Source of the DNA: Apoda limacodes
Lineage: Eukaryota > Arthropoda > Insecta > Lepidoptera > Limacodidae
Reading direction: 5' to 3'
Assembly (NCBI GenBank): GCA_946406115.1
Contig: OX291561.1
Location: forward strand, 5,386,273 to 5,450,272
DNA length: 64,000 bases
Shown here: piece after piece, positions 10,801-20,904 of the stretch
How positions within the stretch are numbered: the first letter of the stretch is position 1
Layout: each line of letters opens with the position of its first letter
The notes under the pieces: model-generated
Databases searched by the model: none
What the model saw: the letters and a program-made list of their open reading frames with translations, nothing else
What the model was told of the DNA's origin: nothing
Program-made: the position numbers and the translations under genes

Positions 10801-10989
10801 AAAGTCCTATGAGGAAAATGAAGTTATGACCAGCAAAAAAAATACGCAGAATTATGTGACTCATAACTCATAGTCTCATCTGACATGGCTGATAACCCAT
10901 GCAGTGGTTTAGCATGTAACAACTTAGAACACTGCAAACCGATTGATGGTACCTACGACAGTATCGTCGATCCAAGGCAGATGTAATGA

Positions 10990-11700
10990 CAGGAAAAACG
11001 TCTTTTAGTAATAAGAAAATAATCGGATGGAATTGTCATGTACGTAATTTACATATAATAGCTAATCAATGTTACTAACTTTGGCATTGGCATGGTCGGC
11101 CTTTGCAGGGTAAACTGTATGATGATAAGTGTAATAGTCACAAATAAAAATGGATATTATAGCTATGCATAGGTGCAACGGGGACTTCATAAATTTCTGG
11201 AAAGAAACCAATAAACTGACTAATAAGTCTTTCCTCCCAACATCTGTAAGTGGTATTTAGAACCATATGGACGTTGCTAATATGTTTGCTAGTAAATTTA
11301 TCCCTATATTTGGCACAGAAAATGAATGTAGGGATCATTACATTACCTCGATGCACCACGAGCAGGAAGTGCGGCCACCGCGCGACACTAGTGCACTTCA
11401 CGTGACCGCAGAACAAGTGTACAAATGTTAAGGCGATGAAGCGTGGTAAGTCCCCGGGGCATGACGGGCTCAGTATTGAACATATATTATTTGCGGGCCC
11501 GATACTACTCGATAAAATTTCACTTTTCGATGCCTAAAGAATTTATGAAGACCGCGGTTGTACCTATTATCAAAAATAGGTGTAGGAACAATCAACCATT
11601 AGCAGCGCATTCGACACCTTTTTCAAGATTATATGAACAATGTATCTCGAGGATACCTGCCAGTTTGGCAATTTTTGCCAGTTTATCAAAATATATAGTG
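10990..11700 (+). pseudogene. LINE reverse transcriptase N-terminal part, truncated
   Basis: After the EN-RT linker (W-H-G-R-P-L-Q-G-K-L-Y-D at about 11,090, then R-C-N-G-D-F-I-N-F-W-K-E-T-N-K-L at about 11,170) the RT entry block is seen: K-R-G-K-S-P-G-H-D-G-L-S-I-E-H at about 11,440-11,480 and K-T-A-V-V-P-I-I-K-N near 11,550. RT palm motifs, including FADD, are absent because the copy ends near 11,690 at a P-element-like segment. The element is thus 3' truncated or deleted. It belongs with the ORF1/EN pieces upstream. Confidence 0.7.
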
Positions 11701-11702
11701 TT

Positions 11703-12058
11703 TTAGTGCTTTAAAATTGCCTTCGATGAAGTGCAATTGTTTTCACACGTAAACACTAATGATGACATAACACATGGCTTTATAGAAGAACAAGATTCTC
11801 CCAAATTTGCTGGTCATGCTTTGGTTTTTATGTTCAGAGGTGTTTTTGCCTCATGGTGACATCCAATTGCCTCTTATTTTCGTACGAGTACAATGCCAGC
11901 AGTAAAAACAAAAAAGATTTTGTATGACATAGTTACCTCAGTCAAAAGCACAGGATTAGAACCTTATAGCATTCATATGTGACCAGGAGTTACTTTCCAT
12001 AGTGCAATTAAAAGCTCCCAAGAAGCTAATAAAAATATTTTTACTTGAAAATGGATTA
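11703..12058 (+). pseudogene. P-element/THAP9-like transposase RNase H-fold fragment
   Basis: One frame, broken by stops, reads F-D-E-V-Q-L near its start (first acidic residue region). It continues G-H-A-L-V-F-M-F-R-G-V-F-A-S-W then P-I-A-S-Y-F, matching the P-element central domain, and ends near G-V-T-F-H-S-A-I-K-S-S. P-element transposases are GTP-dependent DDE-type enzymes; the N-terminal THAP finger and GTP-binding region are not visible. About 110 codons survive. The call rests on motif pattern recognition. Confidence 0.6.
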
Positions 12059-12061
12059 AAA

Positions 12062-13030
12062 ATTGGTAAGACACCTACGAAAGACAACGCCGACACCTTG
12101 CCGACTGTTGGTTGAGTGGAGCCGTGAGTGGCCAAACCACTCCAGATGGCTGCTCTAAGTGCTGTATGTGCACAATGGATGCTGTATGTACAAAAAAAAC
12201 TACCCCAGGAGGGTACCGGCGGAGCCGCTGAATCCCTGACTATTTTTCTTCGGGCGGGCGTCCGAAGAAGAAAAGGTCTGCCCTGTATCTGGGGAGGGCA
12301 AACTATTGCAGAAGTTTTCGAGGACGGGATGGAGAGAAAAACGAAGTGACTGTGGACAGTGACGTGGATACTGGCAAGACAGCTGCTGGACTGAAAAAAT
12401 CTGTGGCCGAAGGCATAGACATTATTCTGCACGTGGCAAGCAAGTGCAACAATCTGAAGGGCACTTTTTAGGAAGCCCTGAAAACTGCGGCGGGAATAAT
12501 CAATGATGTCACAGATCTTTTAGTGAGAAGAATGGTATCCACAGAGACGAAGGAGCTGCAGGCAGCGAACGCCCTGTTAGTCATCGAGGTGTCTAAACTT
12601 GAAAAACAAATGCGGCGGCCCCAATTAGCCCAGCGGACCCCGTCCGGTGCCGAGATCACTATGCAGGCTGAGTGATGGCCAGGCTTCTTCAGACCAACTT
12701 AAACCGCTGTGCCAGAGCTCAGGACCTTCTGGTCCAGAGCGTAGCCGGATACGAAGTGGACGTCGCCGTAGTAGCAGAACCTTACTGGAGTTGCCGACCG
12801 GCCAGTGGGCTGGTCACTTAGACGGCACAGTGGCTGTCTTTACGAAGGACCTGGCTCGGACGTCAGTTGGCCATGGCTGGGTTGTAGCAGAATGGGAGAA
12901 CATGTCATTTCTAGTGGTGGCGTGTTATTCCGCCACGAGTTCCACTGCTACTTGGAGGACCTCGGGGCGGCCATTGAACTGAGCGGTGTTCGACATGTCC
13001 TGTTGTCGCCTGGTATCGCCGGGCCCGGCC
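12062..13030 (+). pseudogene. R1-clade LINE: ORF1 part and start of ORF2 endonuclease
   Basis: A Lys/Arg/Gly-rich stretch followed by helical sequence (K-T-A-A-G-L-K-K-S-V-A-E-G at about 12,374) looks like R1-clade ORF1. At about 12,670 the ORF2 start appears in one frame (L-L-Q-T-N-L-N-R-C-A-R-A-Q-D-L-L). It then runs to D-V-A-V-V-A-E-P-Y-W, which holds the EN catalytic Glu. Frameshifts split it across all three frames, and it stops abruptly near 13,030. GC content is higher than in neighbouring DNA, as usual for R1-like ORFs. Confidence 0.7.
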
Positions 13031-13071
13031 AATTTACGTGAAATTTCAGTTTTTCTTGCGTTAGAAAAAAT

Positions 13072-13865
13072 ATGAGGAGCCGCACAATGACGGAGGAGGT
13101 TAGCAGCTCCGTCCTGGCTGCGATGGGTGAGCGTTTTGGCGCCTTCGAAGAGCGCTTCTTGCCCGCGCCCTGCACCCGGTCTGCGTTTGCTGTGGACAGG
13201 CCGACAGCGGCTAGTGTCACGAGCGCGCTAGTGCCTGAGCGCGAAACGTCGAGCGCCCGCACCGCAACCCGCGTAGCTGTCGCCGCAGCCGCCCCAGCCA
13301 GGGCGGTAGACCCGCGAGCCTCGCTGCTGCTGCGTGGGTATGTCCGGAAGCGCCACAGTGAGTGCACCGTCGTGAAGGCGGCCACCCTGGCAGCCAGCGT
13401 GCCTTGGGAGCTTGACGCTCGGCTTCTCGCCGGAGTGTATGACTACGTTGTCGAGCCCTGGGCGTCGCCCCAAGATGAACTGGAATGGATGCAGTGGCGC
13501 GAGTGATTGATGCGGCCGTCGGCCGGGCGGGTAACCGTCGACGTCATTCCGCCTGCACTGGAGCAGTGGTGTGGCCTACGAACACATGACCACCTGTCTT
13601 ACGCAGATCATCTCGGGGCACGGCTGCTTTAGGAGGTATCTGCACCGGGGGCGAGAGCAGACGGCCGATTGCCATAACTGTGGTTGCGCCGATGACACGG
13701 CGCGCTACACTTTGGAGCTTTGCCTAGCCTGAGCGTCCCTGGCCGCCGTAAAAGGACGAAGACGCGCCACCATAGTCGAGGCTTCGGGCAGAGGGCACGA
13801 GGAAGCCTTCTGCTCACCCATGAAAGGGATGGGGTCAGAGAGGGGAGATGCCGAGCCATGGTTTG
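13072..13865 (+). pseudogene. R1-clade LINE: displaced ORF1-like piece and ORF2 C-terminal zinc finger
   Basis: The open frame 13,072-13,506 (144 codons) begins with an ORF1-like helix (A-M-G-E-R-F-G-A-F-E-E-R-F-L-P-A-P) and Ala/Arg-rich linker. It then switches to text resembling the RT-distal region (V-P-W-E-L-D-A-R-L-L-A-G-V-Y). Further on (13,600-13,720) the C-terminal finger is readable: G-H-G-C-F-R-R-Y-L-H-R, then C-H-N-C ... T-L-E-L-C, with the zinc histidine replaced by Tyr. RT motifs are entirely missing. The order EN, ORF1-like, C-terminus is not the native one and implies rearrangement or merged copies. Confidence 0.6.
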
Positions 13866-14511
13866 ACATGTATATCTGAATGCTTTTTTTTGATACCTTA
13901 ACCTAACATGTGTCGTCTATTGACTTACAGATTACCACCACAGTCTTCTGAGGACGAACCACCTCCACCACCAAAGAAGCGAGCTTCACACGTCGCACTA
14001 CCTCCTTCAAAGAAGAACACCAAGTCGACCATCAAACCAATTACACCACCAACACACGTCACTGCCAAAGACCTCTTCACGACAGTGAATAAGAGGAGGA
14101 TGTAGTAGCTTCAACAAGTGGGGGTACTATAGCACCAATACACTCCATGTTTATAAATAATTTAGCTACTGGGGTGTCTAGGCAAAATTGGAAGTCACTT
14201 CTTTGAACTGAAAGTGCAACCATAAAATGTAAAACTAAGATGGTGAGTGGAACTAGAAAGGAGTATAACGGCGTGCCCTGCACGTTTTCATCATGCTTCA
14301 GCATGCAGTAGTCTGAGGTGTGGCATACCCTGCTTCGCTGCAAATTTGTTTATAGTCTCCAATATTTTAATTTTAAGTAGCTACTTATTATGTTACCAAC
14401 CAACTTTTAGCTTGTTGACGTACTTTACTTCATTAAAAAAATCATTTTAAATTTTAATTTATTTTTAAAGTGAATATATAACTAAATATTCTGTAAATAT
14501 TTCAAGTGTCT
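13866..14511. other. Unassigned stretch before the BEL element
   Basis: Contains a 65-codon open frame at 13,908-14,105, Pro/Lys-rich and preceded by an acceptor-like 'ttgacttacag', with no known domain. It could be an exon of an unrecognised gene or TE text. The remainder is AT-rich. I cannot assign it. Confidence 0.25.
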
Positions 14512-14516
14512 ACCTG
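14512..14516. repeat. Target-site duplication of the BEL/Pao element, left copy
   Basis: ACCTG directly precedes the 5' LTR and recurs immediately after the 3' LTR at 20,880-20,884. A 5-bp duplication is typical of BEL/Pao integrase. Confidence 0.85.
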
Positions 14517-14874
14517 TGTTCCGTGAATTTCTACCGCCTTTCCCGTCTCATAAAAACATACATTCCGATTCCCCGTACCGACTATTGCATGGACCCTTGT
14601 AGCACACGACGACGCCGAGTAAGCTTCGCTACACTCGGCATTTTCACCGTCGGGACGCCTTTCGACGTCTCGACGTCGCCGCCTCAACGCGTGCGCCGCC
14701 AACCGCCGCTGCACGCAGCCCCCCGTGCCCGATCCGAGCGGCCGCCGATGCTACACGACGAGTCGCTCGCCAGTCAAGAACGCACCGCGCTCCATATAAG
14801 CCGTACCCGCCTAATATCAATTTTTGAAGTAAGTGTTGTTTGTATCTGAAAGCCGCCCACTCCCGTGTCGCAAA
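14517..14874 (+). repeat. BEL/Pao 5' LTR (358 bp)
   Basis: Starts TGTTCCGTGAATTTC and aligns base by base with 20,532-20,879 except for a 10-bp stretch (cccactcccg) present only here and about 11 substitutions. Contains 'ctccatataag' (14,789-14,799), a plausible TATA-like box about 75 bp before the LTR end. A short ORF within each LTR is incidental. Confidence 0.92.
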
Positions 14875-14878
14875 TTTT

Positions 14879-14896
14879 TGGCGCTCCCACCGAGAT
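14879..14896 (+). promoter_or_regulatory. Candidate primer-binding site
   Basis: TGGCGCTCCCACCGAGA begins 4 nt after the 5' LTR. TGG at its start is complementary to the CCA end of a tRNA. The position and TGG start fit; I could not identify the tRNA. Confidence 0.6.
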
Positions 14897-15053
14897 TGGG
14901 ATCGTGAGTGATAAAAAGGACAGAGTGATAAAGATGAAGAAACATCGTGTGTGAACATTGGAATACGTGCAAAAGGTACTCCTATATCGTACTTCCTACC
15001 CGCCTTTATTTCATTAATTTGTCTGTTAATTTAAAACCGAATTAATTTTAAAT

Positions 15054-16775
15054 ATGTCCGTTACCGCTAAAGTCCCGACCCCCGTTGCCACTATCACCGC
15101 TAAATCACATGTCCTTGCGGACATTTATGACAAATTCAAGGAACATTGAGCCTTCCGTCTCGGCCAGTGTACTCAAGCGACACTACGAGTCTAATTATAA
15201 AATTGCCAGCGAGGCATATTTCGAAATCGTGGCCTCCGGGATCGAGGATGAAACGTTCCGCGAAGTGTACAGCCTGATGAACGGCCACATGTTCGAGATC
15301 GATTCCGCGACCGACCCATCCCCGAAACCCGAACAATTGAAACCTACCGAACCGATGCCGTCCACAAGTAGCTCCGCTTACCTACCGCCCACTGTCCTAC
15401 CGAAATTTAACGGTAATATTAGCGAGTGGTTGACGTACCAAGACCTTTTCGTGTCACTGGTCCATCAAAAGTCGGGGCTCCCAGTGGCCCAAAAACACTA
15501 CTACCTGCGGGGCAGCTTAACTGGTGACGCAGCCGCATTGGTACGTCATCTGCCGGTTGACGAGGCCAACTATGATACCGTGTGGTCCATTTTACGAGAT
15601 CGGTACCACAACAACCGCGAGTTGATCGACACTTATGTCGATCAAATCCTAGGCTTGCCGCCTATACCCAGCAGTGGACAAGGATTGAGGACCAATTGGT
15701 ACGATCCGTTGCTTGAAGCCACCCGCGCGCTCAAGCAACTAGGATTACCGACCGATAGTTGGTCATATATTTTGCTTCGGATAGCACTTAAAAACCTGCC
15801 GAACCGAATAAGAACCGCTTATGAGTCCAAATATGGCTCCGCCGCGACTAAAGACTTACCGACATTCGACCAACTAATGGAGCTACTCGATGAGCAATGC
15901 CGGCTCATCCACATTACGAACCCACCGTCCCGTCCGACAACTGACTCACGCCGACAAGTGACACCGCAGCCAGGCGGAATCCTGTCGGCCCATGTGTCTG
16001 TTCAAAAGGAATATACCGCTCCCGCTCGTACCGCTACCGCTCAAACCGCTCCCGCTCAGGCCGACCCCGCGGCGTACCGAACGCCTGACCACACCGCTCT
16101 CAACAGTAGACGCACACAGTGGACTACTGGGTGCAATTATTATCACGATTGCCGTCACACCCTACTACGGTGTGACCAATTTTTAAGGCTTAGCCCAGTC
16201 CAACGCCGAGGATGGGCTCAAACTAATAATAAGTGTGCGCGTTGCCTACGTGACCATGACATTGCTGTCTGCCTAACCGGGGGCAGGTGCCGACTGTGCA
16301 ATACTACAGACCACAACACCATGATCTGCACCGAAACAAACCCGCGGCAGCAATCAACTGCCTGGAGGTCCCAAACCAAACCACCACACACTACCTACAC
16401 CACACACATACGCACTTCACAACATACATCACCACGTACGTCACCGCCGACGTCACCACGTGCGTCACCTACACACACACGTCAAAGACGCAGACGGGAC
16501 CCGCTTCTTCATCCCGCGCCGCTCACTCAACACCAACCGCTTCAACCCACGCTGCTCACTCAACACCAACCGCTTCAACTCACGCTGCTCACTCACCGTA
16601 CTCCGACACACCACATCTACACACACCGCGTTCCGAACCATTAGACATAGAGGAGATACCGGCCGATGCCCCGTACCTCCACTATGGCCCAGGTCCGCCT
16701 CACCGCAGAGGCGAACGCTATAACCAGGCCCAGGAAGCCTTCCGTCGCCTTCGCTTGGGTAACCCTAGGCAATGA
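15054..16775 (+). pseudogene. gag: BEL/Pao Gag (DUF1759) with zinc knuckles
   Basis: The likely start is ATG at 15,054; a frameshift near 15,150 moves the reading to the long frame ending at 16,644 (519 codons if begun at 15,085). The DUF1759 domain spans about residues 100-250 (L-P-K-F-N-G-N-I-S-E-W near 107, then L-R-G-S-L-T-G-D-A-A-A-L-V). Two knuckle-like clusters follow at about 16,228-16,320 (C-A-R-C ... H ... C and C-R-L-C ... H ... C). A His/Thr/Pro-rich tail contains a 33-bp tandem repeat. A frameshift at 16,300-16,640 links to the frame ending at 16,775. Gag forms the particle and packages RNA. Confidence 0.85.
16521..16597 (+). repeat. 33-bp tandem repeat in BEL gag tail
   Basis: The word GCTCACTCAACACCAACCGC starts at 16,521 and 16,554, and a partial third unit starts at 16,587. 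The period is 33 bp (11 codons), so expansion or contraction keeps the frame. The units encode a Leu/Thr/Gln/Pro-rich peptide. Confidence 0.8.
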
Positions 16776-16860
16776 AGACGTCGAGGGGTCGATGGAACAC
16801 TGCGCCGCTCACACCCGCTGAATCCAACCGCATGGGTTCATATCCGCGACTCAAAAGGCC

Positions 16861-17370
16861 AGTACTTTCTCGCCAGACACTGGAGCCTCAGTGACTACTA
16901 CTACCGACCGTTTATTATCTAAGTTGAAATTGCATCGACACCCTACAAATATATCGTTAGTAGGCAACAAACTTGTCTCTGCCACTAATTACCTATCTAC
17001 GATAGTAAAAAAACCTATTTACTCTGACCTGCCTTTAATTAGTACTAAGGCACTAGTTCTAGATGAATTGACCGCTCAGCTACCGAATTCCCATTTTAAC
17101 AAACAAACTGTTTTAAATAAATTACCACGAAACATAAGATTAGCCGATAACATGTTTCATGAACCAGGCGATGTTGACCTCGTAGTTGGTACCGACTTGC
17201 TAAATTATATTTTTTGTGACGAAAATATTAAACTACCCGACATAAACTTAACGTGTTGTAACACAATCTTTGGCTATACACTAATGGGTGCGTTACCGAG
17301 CAAGTATTTGCAAAAATACCTACCTAAAACTATTCTTAAGATACCGAATAAAACCGATTGTTTACCTTAA
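16861..17370 (+). pseudogene. pol: BEL/Pao aspartic protease (DUF1758-like)
   Basis: The active-site D-T-G-A-S is encoded at 16,876-16,890, in frame with the following 159-codon open stretch. Further landmarks are V-D-L-V-V-G-T-D-L-L-N-Y near the C-terminal third, the equivalent of the retropepsin hydrophobic-G-x-D block, and G-Y-T-L-M-G at its end. The frame stops at 17,370 before the RT linker. It would release Gag and Pol products. Confidence 0.8.
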
Positions 17371-17399
17371 CATGTACCGCCTACTGAATTTAGTACCGC

Positions 17400-18230
17400 A
17401 CCTATCTGTCCGTCTGATTGTTCTGTCAACATTACTGAACAACTAAATTTCCTGACTGCCCGTACCGCTTACCGAGTTTTATTCAAATCCAGATACCGAT
17501 TTATCACCTAACGCGATACGAGCTGTTAGTGTTACTTTGACCGAAGCTATCCAACAGTTTTGGAGGGTAGAAGAAGTACCTACTCACCCGGTACCGATTC
17601 CGTTACACGCCGCTTGTGAAGAGCTGTACCGCTCGACCACGGTCAGAGGTACCGACGGTAAATTTACCGTGCGTTTACCGCTATTAACCGACAGGCCTAC
17701 CTTAGGTGAATCCCGACCGCTCGCTTTAAAACGTTTTGACGCCTTAGAACGTACATTTTACGTAATCCCGACTTCGCACAAAAATACCGTGAATTCATGA
17801 CTGAGTATTTACGTCTCGGTCACATGACGGAGTCATCCTTTGACGTTGACCGCGAACACTATTTTATACCGCATCACGGAATATTTAAATGAGAATCCGA
17901 TAAAATCCGCGTTGTCTTTGACGGTTCTGCAAAAACGTATTTTGGCGCGAAAAGCCGTCCGATCCGCTTAAGGTCTACGATTTGGTCACAAATACCTACG
18001 GATTCCGCTCAAGCCCCTTCATCGCGATCCGCACGCTGAACCAGCTGAGCGAGGAGTGGGAATCCGCTCACCCTAACTCTGCCGCAGCTGACGTACCAAT
18101 TGGACGATACAGACCCGCAGAATTTTATTAAAGTCCTAGGCATCCAATGAAACCCTACTACTGACACATTCTCATATAAATTAAATTTACCGTCTAAGCA
18201 TGCCGCGACAAAACGTTCCGTACTAAGCAC
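17400..18230 (+). pseudogene. pol: BEL/Pao reverse transcriptase, catalytic block deleted
   Basis: The pre-RT block typical of Pao elements (Q-Q-F-W-R-V-E-E-V-P, then P-L-A-L-K-R-F-D-A-L-E-R) is in the 17,537-17,800 frame. After a shift, R-V-V-F-D-G-S-A-K (RT block A) is at 17,909-17,935. Bases at about 17,960 jump to Y-G-F-R-S-S-P-F-I-A-I-R-T-L-N-Q-L, and near 18,095 jump again to N-F-I-K-V-L-G. The two deletions remove part of the fingers and the whole Y-V-D-D segment. Several stops occur. This copy cannot encode active RT. Confidence 0.85.
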
Positions 18231-18880
18231 GATAGCCCGTTTATACGACCCGTGTGGTTATTGCGGTCCCGTTGTCATCCGTTTTAAGTCCTTCCTACAG
18301 GCCCTATTTATGGACGGCGTACAGTGGGATGACCCACTCAGTCCACCGCTCACCGCTTTATGGGAGGCCATGATGGTCGCCCAATTGCATTTACGTCACC
18401 TACAAATACCGCGTTGTGCCGTAATACCTAATGCTGTTTCCAACTCGCTTCACGGGTTCGGGGACGCATCTGAAACCGGGTACGCCGCTTGTATTTACCT
18501 ACGCACTGAGGACTCGCATGGTCAGGTCCAGGTTCGCCTAATCATGTCGAAGTCCAAGGTCGCGCCTATTAAATCAAGTCAGACGATACCAAAACTTGAG
18601 CTGAGCGCCGCTCATTTAGTCACAAAGCTATTGAATCACGCCGCCGAAACCTATGAGCGAACATCGCGTATTGATTCACTGCACGCTTGGACTAACAACT
18701 CAATTGTTCTGGCCTGGCTTCAAACCGAGCCTCACCTGCTTCAAACCTTTGAAGGCAACCGTGTCCGCGATATACAACAGTCTAAGCGTATCTTGGTGTC
18801 ATATCCCATTTGAATATAATCCCTCTGACTGCGCTTCCCGCGGCAGTACCGCTCAAGAGCTTGTTGATCACAAGCTGTAG
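18231..18880 (+). pseudogene. pol: BEL/Pao RNase H (Pao/A17 region)
   Basis: The RT thumb (I-A-R-L-Y-D-P-C-G-Y-C-G-P-V-V near 18,231) leads into a 167-codon open frame, 18,310-18,813. It contains G-F-G-D-A-S-E-T-G-Y-A-A (first catalytic Asp), P-K-L-E-L-S-A-A-H-L (catalytic Glu) and L-H-A-W-T-N-N-S-I-V-L-A-W (third acidic site, where Asp appears as Asn). A shift near 18,790 leads to the D-C-A-S-R-G tail. The Asp-to-Asn change would weaken the domain even without the other damage. Confidence 0.8.
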
Positions 18881-19141
18881 TGGTCACCACCGTGGCTGAC
18901 ATGGCCATCTACCGATTGGCCGCACAAATTAATAACTCGCCCGAATCAATCCATACCCGGAATGAAAAGAGCCGTAGCTCACTCATTAGCTCTCTTACAG
19001 TCCGATGATTCGTAGCCAGAAACATTATTAAACCGCATTAGCTCATACACAAAGTTAATAAATATTACCGCGTACCTACTTAGATTTATTCACAACGTTA
19101 AATCAAAACATGAACACCGTGTTCGTTTAAAATACCTAACC

Positions 19142-20233
19142 GTGGATGAAACACGCGCCGCTAAACAATTTTTTGTTAAATTTGTACAATCTACCGCCCT
19201 TGTTTCCGAGATACCACTTATACAAAAGGGTAAAGCCGTCCGCACATCGTTACAAAAACTCGATTTATTTATCGATACCGATAACATTATCCGCGTAGGA
19301 GGTCGCCTCAAACAATCACTGTTGTCTTATGATACCCGACACCCGATGCTTTTACCTAAGGAGCACCGGTTTACATACCTACTCATCGAACACTATCACA
19401 GACAACACTGTCATGCCGCACCTAATGTTTTAATTGCTGTCCTAAGACAGGAATTTTGGATCACTTCTATCCGACGTCAAGTGTCTAGAGTATTGCATCG
19501 TTGTGTCACATGCCACCGCTTAAGTGCTATTTCACAGCCACCGCTAATGAGCGATTTGCCTATTGATCGCGTGCAAGTATCACGTGTCTTTGCTGGTACC
19601 GCGACCGACTTTGCAGGTCCTTACCTTGTAAGGGCAAGCTTACTCCGCTCCGCTCGCTCCGTAAAGACATATTTATGTGTTTTTGTTTGTCTTGCCACTG
19701 AGGCAGTACATTTAGAGGCCGTCGCAAGCCTATCCGTAGACGCTTTTATTGCCGCTTTCACCCGCTTTGTAAGTCGCCGTGGACTACCCGCTTTAATGCG
19801 TTCCGATCGAGGAACTAATTTTGTCGCCGCTACAATTAAATATTTAACCGAAGTTAATAAGTTTTTGCTGGATAATAAAACCGTGCTTCATGACGAGTTC
19901 CGTAAACGTAACGTTCAGTGGAAGTTTAATCCGCCCGCCGCGCCTCATATGGGAGGTATTTTTGAAGCCACTGTTAAAAGTGCCAAATCGTTGTTAAAAC
20001 GCGAAATCGGTGACGGAATCCTTACCTTTGAGGAACTTTCTACTGTATTTTGCCGTATTGAAGCGATCTTAAATTCGCGCCCGCTCGTTCCGATGTCCGA
20101 CGATCCCGGAGACTTAGAGTTCCTCACTCCAGGTCATTTTTTAATCCAACAACCGTTATTAGCGCCGCCTGAGCCGCATTGGTCTGATACGAAACCTCTG
20201 CTTTGTCCCGTTATCAAAGCCTTCAGCAAATAA
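19142..20233 (+). pseudogene. pol: BEL/Pao integrase, mostly intact
   Basis: A 363-codon open stretch. The HHCC zinc domain lies at about residues 80-130 (H-Y-H-R-Q-H-C-H ... R-C-V-T-C-H). The catalytic triad is readable: D in G-T-A-T-D-F-A-G-P near residue 158, D in M-R-S-D-R-G-T-N-F near residue 221 and E in G-G-I-F-E-A-T-V-K near residue 281 (a DDxE layout). The C-terminus continues one frame over after a shift near 20,200. Integrase would make the 5-bp staggered cut that matches the ACCTG duplication. Upstream bases 18,881-19,141 are linker with stops. Confidence 0.88.
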
Positions 20234-20502
20234 CTCAAGCCTGCTGGCAGCGATGGCAGTTTGAGTATTTGACAACATTACAACCGCGCTCCAAGTGGTT
20301 TAAATTCACTGAACCAATACAACTTGATGACCTTGTACTTATCAAGGATGATAATGTCCCGCCTCTCCTCTGGAGACGTGGCCGCGTAATTAAACTTCAT
20401 ACCGCGAAGGATGGTAACGTTCGATCCGTTACTCTTAAAGCCCAAGGAGGACTTTTAGTTAGGCCAGTAGTTAAATTGTCCCGCCTACCGGTCGACACCT
20501 AA
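20203..20502 (+). pseudogene. pol: BEL/Pao integrase C-terminal domain (DUF5641-like)
   Basis: The frame resumes with C-W-Q-R-W-Q-F-E-Y-L-T-T-L-Q, then D-L-V-L-I-K-D-D-N and R-R-G-R-V-I-K-L-H, the usual beta-rich tail that follows Pao integrases. It ends with R-P-V-V-K-L-S-R-L-P, a common Pol terminus, and stop at 20,500-20,502, 29 bp before the 3' LTR. Confidence 0.85.
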
Positions 20503-20520
20503 CCTTTTATTCTTTCTCGC

Positions 20521-20531
20521 CGCCCGGAGGA
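20521..20531 (+). promoter_or_regulatory. Polypurine tract of the BEL element
   Basis: The short purine run GGAGGA directly abuts the 3' LTR start at 20,532; plus-strand priming would occur here. It is brief and preceded by pyrimidines, so the exact length is uncertain. Confidence 0.55.
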
Positions 20532-20879
20532 TGTTCCGTGAATTTCTACCGCCTTTCCCGTCTCATAAAACCATACATTCCGATTCCCCGTACCGACTAT
20601 TGCATGGACCCTTGTCGCACACGACGACGCCGGGTAAGCCTCGCTACACTCGTCATTTTCACCGTCGGGACGCCTTTAGACCTCTCGACGTCGCCGCCTC
20701 AACGCGTGCGCCGCCAACCGCCGCTGCACGCAGCCCCCCGCGCCCGATCCGAGCGGCCGCCGATGCTACACGACGAGTCGCTCGCCAGTCAAGAACGCAC
20801 CGCGCTCCATATAAGCCGTACCCGCCTTATATCAATTTTCGAAGTAAGTGTTGTTTGTATCTGAAAGCCGTGTCGCACA
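20532..20879 (+). repeat. BEL/Pao 3' LTR (348 bp)
   Basis: Partner of 14,517-14,874. Begins TGTTCCGTG, ends in ...TGTCGCACA and is followed by the ACCTG duplication at 20,880-20,884. It lacks the 10-bp insertion found in the left LTR. Confidence 0.92.
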
Positions 20880-20904
20880 ACCTGTGTTATCAATATTAAG
20901 CTAA

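Larger units (their letters stand above)
14517..20879 (+). mobile_element. BEL/Pao LTR retrotransposon, 6.36 kb, defective
   Basis: A structurally complete provirus-like element: LTR, primer-binding site, gag, protease, RT, RNase H, integrase, polypurine tract, LTR, all + strand and flanked by ACCTG. The LTRs differ by about 11 substitutions in 348 aligned bases plus one 10-bp indel, roughly 3% by eye, so insertion was fairly recent. The coding region has several frameshifts, and the RT catalytic block is deleted. Unlike neighbouring AT-rich DNA, the internal region is rich in the word TACCG/CCGCT. No env-like ORF lies after the integrase. Confidence 0.92.

Noticed and set aside
11956..12432. 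158-codon minus-strand open frame
   Set aside because: Spans the junction of the P-element fragment and the R1-like LINE, both readable on the + strand; no domain on the minus strand.
12948..13385. 145-codon minus-strand Ala/Ser/Arg-rich frame
   Set aside because: Composition is that of the antisense of GC-rich R1-clade coding text.
13908..14105. Pro-rich 65-codon frame as a host exon
   Set aside because: An acceptor-like site precedes it, but there is no donor-linked partner, no domain and no neighbouring gene; left as unassigned.
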